22,889 nucleotides of DNA, from positions 1 to 22,889 of the IMG/VR virus record IMGVR_UViG_3300044527_000595. The stretch is one strand, 5' to 3'. The position numbers and the translations under genes were made by a program. Positions 8,540 to 17,400 of the stretch are shown here, piece after piece. Within the stretch, counting starts at the first letter, position 1; each line of letters begins with the position of its first letter. Source of the DNA: a virus. Below the pieces are notes generated by a model. That model was not told the DNA's origin, did no database searches, and worked only from the letters and a program-made list of their open reading frames with translations.

Positions 8540-8542
8540 GGA
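8538..8542 (+). promoter_or_regulatory. Ribosome binding site that favours the second ATG
   Basis: AAGGA overlaps the TAA of the previous gene. It lies only 3 bases before the ATG at 8546 but 6 bases before the adjacent ATG at 8549, a more normal spacing. The protein may therefore begin MKQIN rather than MMKQIN. Confidence 0.5.
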
Positions 8543-8545
8543 TAT

Positions 8546-9481
8546 ATGATGAAACAAATTAATGTAGTATCATTGAAAGAAGTACATTCTCAAGAAAAAA
8601 GAATCGGTGATAATAAAAGAGCGAAAAAATCTCAAACTAGTATAGACATAGAAGAAATACTATTATCTACTCCTTCGCCATTACCTCTAACTTTTGATAT
8701 CAGACCAATTCATGAATATTATTTTAATGAGTACACCTATCACGATGTTTTTGGAGGGTTAGTCCTCACTACCATGTCTCCTGAAGTATCAGCCAGAATA
8801 ATTGATCATATATTTCATGTTGATAAACACGATGTTACTGATCACTGCAGTTTTCTTGTTCAAAAAATATTTGATAAGTATGAAACTAAAGAAGTTAGTA
8901 ACCCTAATGCAAAAAAGATAGTATTTCTACCTGGAAGTAATTTAATTAATGCGGTTGATAAAGAATTACTAGAAAGGATGATGTTTAATAATGAAGATGT
9001 ATTTTTAAAATTGCATCCTATTACTGGTGATGATATGGTTAGACAACTTGGTATAAAGTATGGATATCACAGATTACTTGGACCAAAAGAAAGTGGTATA
9101 AATTATTTAATTCAAGCAGATGAAATTTACACTACTGCAAATTCTGAAATGGGGATATATGCTGCAGCTCTTGGTAAAAAATTTGCAGATATTACTAGTT
9201 TTGAATGTATGGCTGAACTAACGTATTGGACATTAATTAGATTGTTTATCCCAGGTAAAATAGATCATAATAAAGAAGTAATTAATAAAGTATTGAGTAG
9301 TAAAGGATCAGGATGGTTATTGCCTTGGAATACTGATCATGAAGAAAGGATCAAAGAATATTATAAAAGATCCATGCAAATAAGAAATTTTTTTAAACCT
9401 TTAGCGCCAAAGGTTAATAGAAATAGATTAAGATCTGTTCCAATTCCTGTTGAACAAAAGAAAGAATTTAAAAAAGAATAA
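8546..9481 (+). CDS. Putative GT-B glycosyltransferase (capsule-synthesis/glycerophosphotransferase-like)
   Basis: A 311-residue protein whose C-terminal half resembles the donor-binding half of GT-B enzymes such as Capsule_synth and CDP-glycerol glycerophosphotransferase-type proteins. It has a strand ending KIVFLPG (124-130), a FLKLHP motif (153-158), and then ADEIYTTANSEMGIYAAALG (191-210). The last corresponds to the family's 'AD.V.T.NS..G.EA...GK' nucleotide-sugar loop. The first half is divergent, and about 35 N-terminal residues are very basic and polar. There is no membrane segment. It closes the accessory block and follows the Thr/Tyr-repeat gene by only 6 bases. The donor, acceptor and exact family cannot be stated. 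It could modify a virion protein, or a host or phage glycan. Confidence 0.6.
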   Translation: MMKQINVVSLKEVHSQEKRIGDNKRAKKSQTSIDIEEILLSTPSPLPLTFDIRPIHEYYFNEYTYHDVFGGLVLTTMSPEVSARIIDHIFHVDKHDVTDHCSFLVQKIFDKYETKEVSNPNAKKIVFLPGSNLINAVDKELLERMMFNNEDVFLKLHPITGDDMVRQLGIKYGYHRLLGPKESGINYLIQADEIYTTANSEMGIYAAALGKKFADITSFECMAELTYWTLIRLFIPGKIDHNKEVINKVLSSKGSGWLLPWNTDHEERIKEYYKRSMQIRNFFKPLAPKVNRNRLRSVPIPVEQKKEFKKE

Positions 9482-9486
9482 ATATA
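9478..9486 (+). promoter_or_regulatory. Candidate T4-type late promoter (ATAAATATA)
   Basis: ATAAATATA overlaps the stop codon of the GT-B-like gene and lies 60 bases before the ATG at 9538. It contains the ATAAATA core of T4-type late promoters (TATAAATA). The same nine bases occur upstream of the fibre genes starting at 17789 and 21549. It would serve the three close-packed fibre genes at 9538-17745. Confidence 0.5.
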
Positions 9487-9491
9487 AAATC

Positions 9492-9505
9492 GGGCTATAT
9501 AGCCC
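9492..9505 (+). terminator. Perfect 14-base palindrome after the glycosyltransferase gene
   Basis: GGGCTATATAGCCC is its own reverse complement and can form GGGCT-ATAT-AGCCC, a 5-bp stem with a 4-base loop, 11 bases after the stop of the preceding gene. It is followed by ATCTTTG, not a true T run, so it is at best a weak terminator. It could equally be an RNA processing or mRNA-stability hairpin in the leader of the next gene. Confidence 0.45.
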
Positions 9506-9513
9506 ATCTTTGT

Positions 9514-9527
9514 AGACTACATAGTCT
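9514..9527 (+). promoter_or_regulatory. Second leader hairpin 10 bases before a fibre start
   Basis: AGACTACATAGTCT can form AGACT-ACAT-AGTCT, again a 5-bp stem with a 4-base loop. It ends 10 bases before the ATG at 9538, where no Shine-Dalgarno sequence is visible. Its loop-proximal bases (CTACATAG) differ by one base from those of the first palindrome (CTATATAG). A role in translation control or RNA processing is inference. Confidence 0.4.
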
Positions 9528-9537
9528 GTTATAGTCG

Positions 9538-10011
9538 ATGTCTAATAACACCATTCAGATCAAGCGATCTTCGGTGGCAGGGCGTGTACCTGATGCAAAC
9601 ACGCTAGCTGTTGGAGAGTTCGCTGTCAATCTTGCTGACCGAGTTCTTTACACAAAGACAGGTAATGGCAACGTCATAGTATTAGCCTCATCAAACATCG
9701 ATTATCTTTCTAGTGGTGCTACTAATACATTCTTTTCAAATGCTCTAGTTTTAGCAAATGTTCAAACATATCTTGGCAACAGTGTAAGTGGTATTTTTAT
9801 TAATGGAAATGCTGGAGCCAACGGTCAAGTTCTTGTAGCTAATGGCGACAACACTACAAGCTACAGGCATCAATTCTTTGTAGGAGAATTTCCACCTGAT
9901 TTTAACCACTATGGTGATATCTGGTATGATACTTATTTCGATAGATTGTTTATGTGGGTAAATGATGGGCAGGCTGAATATTTCTATGACTTTTTGCCTC
10001 CTAATTTCTAA
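9538..10011 (+). CDS. Short tail fibre protein: attachment-type N-terminus plus shared tip
   Basis: A 157-residue protein with two visible parts. Residues 1-50 (TIQIKRSSVAGRVP, then LAVGEFAVNLADRVLYTKTG) match the module 'IQ.KRS..AG..P....L..GE.A.N..D..LY' found at the N-terminus of many phage fibres, including the N-terminal domain of the Bordetella phage major tropism determinant. Residues 71-157 are a tip module containing PPDF.HYGDIWYDT and ending DFLPPNF. This 87-residue tip is shared, ungapped, with the end of the next protein (51 of 87 identical by my count). It contains almost none of the shaft repeats of its neighbours. Its stop TAA overlaps the next ATG (TAATG). The start has no clear ribosome site and follows two hairpins. 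It is probably a minimal fibre, adaptor or trimerising tip. Confidence 0.75.
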   Translation: MSNNTIQIKRSSVAGRVPDANTLAVGEFAVNLADRVLYTKTGNGNVIVLASSNIDYLSSGATNTFFSNALVLANVQTYLGNSVSGIFINGNAGANGQVLVANGDNTTSYRHQFFVGEFPPDFNHYGDIWYDTYFDRLFMWVNDGQAEYFYDFLPPNF

Positions 10012-11471
10012 TGGCAACACTACCGTTAACACCTACTGAAGGTCAAGTTGCTGATGGTGGCGATGGCTACATCTATACAGCCTACTATCGTCCCCCTGGT
10101 GGAACGAGATATCTGTGGGTAAAAACAGGAAGATCTTCTAACACAACCACTCAACTAGCTGTTGCTGTTGCAAATGCTATAACTGTTGGTAATGTATCAG
10201 TAACACCTAATGCTGTAACTATAGGAAATGTTACTCTAACTCCCAATACAGCTACAGTTGGCAATGTTGTAGTCTCTACAACTAACGTTAAAGTTGGTAA
10301 TACAGTACTTTCTGATAATGGATTGTCAGCTGCCAATGTAACTATTACACCTAATGCAGTTACTGTTGGTAATGTAGTACTTAATCAGTCTAATGTAAAG
10401 ATTGGTAATACTACCATCACTGATAATGCTATTACTGTAGCCAATGTATCACAAGCTAATGCTGAAAGCAATCTTCTCACTGCTTTAGTTTCAGGAAGTT
10501 TAACACTTACCAATACTGCAGCAAACACTGTAACTATTTTAAATAGCAGTGGAATCTTTATTGCTAATACTGAGAGTGGTCAAACATTTAGTATTACAAG
10601 TAATGTATTAGGAAGTGGTGGTAATGTAATTAGTGTTAACAATCTCCAGGGTGAAGTTGTTCTTAAGACAGCAAACATACCTGAACATCCTTCCAACCTT
10701 TACTTTACAAACACTAGAGTAATTTATGCTCTAACAGCTGGTCATAATATTGTCCTTGAATCCAATGGTCTGATTTCTGCATCAGGAAATGTACTTAGTG
10801 TCAATGGGCAAACAGGTAATATAGTTCTAAGCACTGCTAATGTTGCAGAAGATGGAAACCTATATTTTACGAACACAAGAGCAGTTAGTGCATTTACAAG
10901 TGGCAATGGCGTTGATATTGCATCAAATGGTTTAATCACAGTAACAGTTTCTGGAACTGGTGCAGGGGCAGCAAATACCGATCAATTACCAGAAGGCAAT
11001 AGTAATCTATATTTTACTAATACTAGAGTAGTTTATGCACTAACTGCTGGCAATGGTGTAAATATCACTGCCAATGGAATGATTACTGTGTTTGGTGCCG
11101 GTGTTGGCGGCAATGTTACTAGTGTTAATGAACTAACAGGTGATGTAGTTCTTAAAACTGCAAACATTCAAGAGAGCGCAAGTAATTTATATTTTACCAA
11201 TGCAAGAGTAATTGCCAATGTTTTAGCATACTTAAATACAGGATTATCAGGAATTCTGATTAATGGTAATGGTGGTGCTAACGGTCAGATATTAGTAGCT
11301 AATGGTGATAATACTTTAAATTATCATACAAGGTTTTATTCTAACCCATTGCCTCCAGATTTTGCTCATTACGGTGATGTTTGGTACGATACTGAATTTG
11401 CAAAGATGTATATGTATGTATTTGATGAAGCAGGAGAATTTTGGTTTGACTTCCTACCACCCGACTTTTAA
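10011..11471 (+). CDS. Tail fibre protein, 486 aa, VGN and LYFTN repeats
   Basis: A fibre with four regions. Residues 1-45 are an N-terminal module (TEGQVADGGDGYIYTAYY, then LWVKTG) related to the start of the following giant fibre. Residues 57-152 are eight 12-residue VGNV repeats. Residues 155-400 carry four LYFTN modules of the form 'E..NLYFTNTR..yAlt.G.gv.i..nG.it', separated by 'VNxxxGxVvLkTaNi' linkers. Residues 400-486 are a tip nearly the same as that of the preceding 157-aa protein (DFAHYGDVWYDT, ending DFLPPDF). The ATG overlaps the preceding stop, so translation is probably by re-initiation. The last LYFTN module includes a segment repeated with identical residues in the next gene. 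The role is a tail fibre shaft plus tip; the receptor is unknown. Confidence 0.8.
   Translation: MATLPLTPTEGQVADGGDGYIYTAYYRPPGGTRYLWVKTGRSSNTTTQLAVAVANAITVGNVSVTPNAVTIGNVTLTPNTATVGNVVVSTTNVKVGNTVLSDNGLSAANVTITPNAVTVGNVVLNQSNVKIGNTTITDNAITVANVSQANAESNLLTALVSGSLTLTNTAANTVTILNSSGIFIANTESGQTFSITSNVLGSGGNVISVNNLQGEVVLKTANIPEHPSNLYFTNTRVIYALTAGHNIVLESNGLISASGNVLSVNGQTGNIVLSTANVAEDGNLYFTNTRAVSAFTSGNGVDIASNGLITVTVSGTGAGAANTDQLPEGNSNLYFTNTRVVYALTAGNGVNITANGMITVFGAGVGGNVTSVNELTGDVVLKTANIQESASNLYFTNARVIANVLAYLNTGLSGILINGNGGANGQILVANGDNTLNYHTRFYSNPLPPDFAHYGDVWYDTEFAKMYMYVFDEAGEFWFDFLPPDF
10179..10466 (+). repeat. Eight 12-codon VGN repeats
   Basis: Eight in-frame 36-base units encode patterns such as VTIGNVTLTPNT and VKVGNTVLSDNG (residues 57-152 of the 486-aa fibre). 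The units are more diverged than the 14 units in the following gene. Both arrays are followed by an SQANAE segment, so they are the same module at different stages of divergence. Confidence 0.85.
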
Positions 11472-11484
11472 AGAATAGAGAAAG

Positions 11485-14400
11485 ATGCCATTTCCATCAC
11501 CAGCAACGAATGGCCAACGGTATGAAGCCGGAGGTTACGTATACCAATACAATTCTGCCAAGAGAACTTGGACGAAGGTTGGTGTTGCTGCCAACGTTGT
11601 AACCACAACCCCATCTCTTTCTACAAATAACGTAACTTCTTCAAATGTTACAGCTAATGCTGTTACAGTAGGTAATGTTTCTTTAACTGGTAATTCTGTT
11701 TCTGTTGGTAATACTTCTGTTACAGCCAATGGTGTTACTGTTGGCAATGTTACACTAACTTCTAATGCAGTTGCAGTAGGAAATACTTCTCTCACAGCCA
11801 ATGGTGTATCAGTAGGCAATGTTGCTTTAACTGGCAATGGTGTAAGTGTAGGAAATGTTGCGCTTACTGCCAATGGAATGTCTGTTGGTAATACGTCTGT
11901 TACTGCCAATGGCGTTTCTGTTGGCAACGTTTCACTTACATCTAACGGCGTTAGTGTTGGCAATGTAAGTTTAACGAGCAATGGGGTATCGGTAGGAAAT
12001 GTAAGTCTAACATCTAATGGCGTAAGTGTAGGCAATGTTAGCTTAACTTCTGAAGGCGTTACTGTTGGTAATGTAAGTTTAACAAGTAATGGAGTATCGG
12101 TAGGAAACGTTACCCTAACTGAAAATGCGGTAAGTGTTGGTAATACATCTATTTCTGGTAATGCTATTACTACTGAAACAGTTACAGCAAATACCGTTTC
12201 ACAAGCTAATGCTGAAACAGGAACTACAACTACTTTAACAAGTGGTGTTTTATCTTTATCTAATTCGTTATCTAACACCACTACTACTATCACAAGCAAT
12301 AGTATCACAAGTCCTACTTTTTATGGAAACTTAGTAGGATCTTTCCAAGGTACTGTTGCACAAGTAGAATCTTTAAGTAACTTTACTACAAGTAACTTAG
12401 CAGAAGGTTCTAATCTTTATTTTACAAACACTAGAGTTGTTTACGCACTAACTGCAGGAAACGGTGTAAACATTACAGCTAACGGTATGATTACCGTCTT
12501 TGGTGCTGGTGTTGGTGGAAATGTAACGAGTGTCAATGAGCAAGTTGGAGATGTAACTCTTAGAACAGCAAACATTCCAGAAAGTACTAGTAACTTATAC
12601 TTTACCAATGCAAGAGCAGTTGCAGCATTTGTAGCTGGTCCTGGTATTTCTATTAATGCTAATGGTTATATTGTTTCTACTGCAGCCGGTGGTAATGGAA
12701 CTGGCAACACAACTATAACAGTAAGTTCTACTTTATCTAATACATTCTTTACTGTTAGAACTACTACCTCATCAGGAAATACATTACCAGTTACTAGATC
12801 TTCTGGTTATGGAACAGCTGATGATTGGTTTAATGATGGTGATACAATTAGTATCAGTGGATATCCATATACTATTGTAAGTATTGCAAATGGAAGTGAT
12901 CCAGACGGTAATGCAACATTTACTCTAGAAGAGACCTTAGCTCAATCAGCAGCTGCTGGCACTCCTTTATTAAAATATGCACAATTTAGTAACGATATTA
13001 CTAAAATTGTAGTTGGAAGTGGCATTACATTAGTAAGTAGCGGAAACACTGCAACTATTTCTGTAGGAAGTGGTGGCGGTGCAATTGTTGAATATGTAAA
13101 TGGACAAACAGGAAATGTTCAGTTAACTACTGCCAACATTCCAGAATATTCTTCTAACTTATACTTTACTAATACACGTGTCGTATATGCTCTAACAGCT
13201 GGTAATGGAGTTAACATTACTGCTAACGGTATGATTACTGTGTTTGGAGCAGGTGTAGGTGGAAATGTAACTAGTGTCAATCAATTAGTTGGCGATATAT
13301 CATTACAAACTACCAACATTCCTGAAAGTTTAAGTAACTTATATTTTACTAATGCTAGAGTTTACTCAAACGTTATTGGACTACTTAATACCAACACTGT
13401 AACTGAAGGTGCCAATCTTTACTTTACAAACACTAGAGCAGTATCTGCGTTTACTCCTGGAAGTGGTCTAACGATTGCTGCAAATGGTTTAATTTCAAGC
13501 ACTGCCTCTGTATCTATTACTCAGTCTAATGCTCAATCTAATGCATCGCTAACAATTGAACCAGGTACTGGTCTAACACAGAGCAATACATCTTCTGGTG
13601 TTACTAGTGTTTATGGAAGTAATGTATCGTTATCAAATTCACAATCTAATACATCAGTATCGATTGATACATCTGGTGTTACGCAATCCAATGCTACCAC
13701 TGGCACTGTTAGTGTTATTGGTGCAGGAAATGTTGCATTATCTAATACATTATCAAATACTTCAGTTTCTATTCAATCAACTGGAGTAGCACAAAGTAAT
13801 GTAAGTTCTGGAACAAATAGTACAATTAGCAGTAGTGTTGTTGGTTTATCTAACTCTCTATCTAATACTACAGTAACGATTCAATCAAGTGGTGTAACTC
13901 AAAGCAATACAACTACTGGAACAGTAAGCGTTATTGGGGCTGGTAATGTTGCACTATCAAATACATTATCAAACACTGTTGTTGATATTCAAGCATCTGG
14001 TGTTACACAAAATAATCAAACTACAGGAACTGTAAGTAGTTTTGATAGTTCTACTTTAACCCTACAAAATACATTATCTAATTCAACAGTTTCATTAGGA
14101 TCAGCTAACGGCTTAGTTCAAGGAAATACAACAACTGGAACTACCACTACAGTTAATAGCTCTAATGTTGCCCTAACCAATACGTTATCAAACACGACTG
14201 TTACTATACAATCTAGTGGAGTTACACAATCTAATGTAACATCTGGAACAGTTAGTGTTATTGGTGCAAGTAACGTTGCTCTAACCAATACTCAGTCTGG
14301 GTCTACAGTAACTGTAACAAGCGATGGAATTGTATTATCTAATGCTATTACAGGAGAATCATTTACCTTAAGTAGTAATATTAGCACAAGCACAGTTCCT

Positions 14401-17400
14401 GAGGGTGCTAATTTATACTTTACTAATACTAGAGCTGTTTATGCGTTTACAGCTGGAAGTGGTTTGGTTCTAGCGCCAAATGGTTTAATTCTTTCTACTG
14501 TCTCTACTTCCGTTCAGCAGACTAATGTAGAATCTAATACTACCGTTTCATTGAATCCATCTGGTGGATTGGTTCAAAGTAACTTATCGTCTGGATCTGT
14601 TAGTATTATTGGAAGTGGTAATGTTGTATTACAAAATACTATTGTTAATGTAAACATTACTATTGAAGCAAATGGAATTGTTCAGAATAATCAATCTACT
14701 GGATCAGTAAGTAATTTAGATAGTTCTGGAATATCTTTCCAAAATACACAAAGTGGTACATCAACCACTATCACAAGCAATAGTATCACAAGTCCTACAT
14801 TTGTTGGTAACTTAGTTGGAACAGTATCTACCTTAGATAATTTTACTACTAGCAATTTAGTTGAAGGAACAAATCTTTACTTTACTAACTCTAGGGCAAT
14901 TTATGCACTAACAGCGGGTTCTGGTATTGTAATTGCAGCTAATGGTCAAATTACATCCAACATTGCTTCTGTAAGTTCTGAACTAACTACTGATAATATT
15001 GCAGAAGGTGCCAATCTATACTTTACTAATACTAGAGCAGTCTATGCCCTAACTGGTGGATCAGGAATTGCTATAGATTCTAATGGTAGAATCACAGCTA
15101 ATGTTTCTTCTGTAAGTTCTGAACTTTCTACTGATAATATAGCTGAGGGGTCTAATCTTTATTTTACTAATACAAGAGTTGTATATGCTCTAACGGCTGG
15201 TAATGGCGTTAATATTACTGCTAACGGTATGATAACCGTTTTTGGCGGAGGATTTAGTAATGTAACTAGTGTTAATGAACTGACTGGTGATATTACATTA
15301 ACTACTGCTAATATACCAGAATCAGGTAATCTTTATTTCACTAATTCTCGTGCCATTTACGCACTGACTGCTGGTAATGGAGTAAACATTACAGCTAATG
15401 GAATGATTACAGTATTTGGAGCTGGAGTAGGTGGAAATGTAACAAGCGTTAATGAATTAACTGGTGATATTACATTAACAACTTCAAATATTAATGAAGG
15501 TACTAATCTCTACTTTACAAATACAAGAGCAATAGGTGCTTTTGTTGCAGGACCTGGTATTATTATTTCTGCAAATGGTTACCTTCAGGCAAATGTTGGT
15601 AGTGGTGGTGAGTCTAATATAATTTACACTAGTAATGTAACAAGTGTTAATGGAGCAAATGGAGATGTAGTTCTAACCACTGCAAACATTGCTGAAGATG
15701 GAAATCTGTACTTCACTAATAGTAGAGCAATAGGAGCATTAACTGGTGGCAATGGAATTACAATTGATGGTAATGGTTTAATTACAGTACAAAATTTTGT
15801 AGCCAGTAATGCTGTTAATTCAGTCAACGGACAAACAGGAAACGTTGTATTAACTACTTCAGATGTTAATGAAGGTTCTAATCTTTATTTCACTAATACA
15901 AGATCTGTATATGCACTAACTGCTGGTAGTGGCATAGTAATTGCAGCAAACGGTTTAGTACTTTCTACTGTATCTACTCAAGTTGCTCAATCGAATGTAG
16001 AATCTGGTTCTAATGTTGTATTGCAACCATCAACTGGTCTAACACAAAGTAATACTCAGAGCAATACAACTACTGTATTAAATAGTGGTTCTCTAGCAAT
16101 TGCATGTACGCAAGTTAGTGTTAATATTAACTTAGGTGGATTATTTCAAAATAGTACAGTCAGTGGAACAGTAAGTACAATAAGCACTTCAAGTATTGGT
16201 ATTTCTAATACATTTTCTGGAACCAGTGTTACTATACAACCAGGCAACGGGCTAATTCAATCTAGCACAACAACTGGAACATCTACCATAGTAAGTAGTT
16301 CTAATGTTGCCTTGAGTAATACAAGCTCTGGCTCTTCTATTACATTTACTAGTGAAGGAATCACACTTTCTAATACTCAGACTGGTCAAGTAAGAACAAT
16401 TACAAGTGACTTTACAACAGCTAGTATTCCAGAAAGTGGCAACCTTTACTTTACTAATGCAAGAGTTTATGCAAATGTCTTAGCTCAAGGATTTGCAACA
16501 AACTCTTCAGTAACCGCTCAATTATCAGCTAAGGCAAATACAGCTTCACTAACAACAGAAAATGTTAGCGAAGTAACTAATTTATATTTTACAAACACCA
16601 GAGCAATAAGTGCATTAACAGCAGGTTCTGGAATCAGTATTGCAGCAAATGGAAGAATTACATCCAATGTTTCTGCAGTAAGTGCAAGTTTAACAACAAG
16701 TAATATAGCTGAAGGTGCTAATCTCTATTTTACCAATACTAGAGCGATTGCTGCATTCACCAATGGTTCTGGAATAAGTATTGCAGCAAATGGAAGAATA
16801 ACTGCATTTGGTCCAGTTACTGGCAATGTAACTTCTGTAAATGGATTATTTGGTGAAGTAAATCTTGATACTGGTAATGTATTTGAGAATGGTAATTTAT
16901 ATTTTACGAATGCAAGGGTTTATGCTAATGTTATTCAATTAGGTCTTGCAACAACTACCTACGTAAATAATCAATTAGCTAACTTAGTAGCATCAGCTCC
17001 TTCTACTTTAGATACACTAAGTGAGCTTGCAACAGCACTTGGTAATGATGCTTCTTTTGCTACTACAGTTACAAATAGTATAGCAACCAAGGCATCTAAT
17101 GCATTTGTCCTAGAGCAATTAAACTTAAAAGCAAATGTTTCTCAACTAACTACAGCGAATATTACAGAAAGTGGAAGCCTTTATTTTACAAATACTAGAG
17201 CAATTGGAGCCCTTACTGCTGGAAGCGGAATTTCTATTGCCTCAAATGGTAGAGTTACTTCTACAGTGGTTGGAGGAGTTTCGTCTGTAAATGGTCAGAC
17301 TGGAGCAGTAACACTAACTACAGCAAGTATTGCTGAATTAACGAATCTTTACTTTACAAATTCTAGATCAAGAGCAGCATTTACTGCCGGTCAAAACATT

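Noticed and set aside
9492-9505. Strong intrinsic terminator
   Set aside because: The stem is only 5 bp and no T run follows, so it is listed only as a weak terminator or processing hairpin.
11662-12165. Regular 36-base units that could be mistaken for a CRISPR array or minisatellite
   Set aside because: The units are contiguous, have no spacers, stay in frame for 14 copies and encode a coherent 12-residue protein repeat.
11535-12308. Open 257-codon frame on the minus strand
   Set aside because: It is the mirror of the tandem VGN repeats. The codon pattern of the repeat keeps the opposite strand free of stops. It lies inside a clear fibre gene, has no ribosome site and encodes only a repetitive artefact. 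The same applies to the other minus-strand frames under fibre genes.
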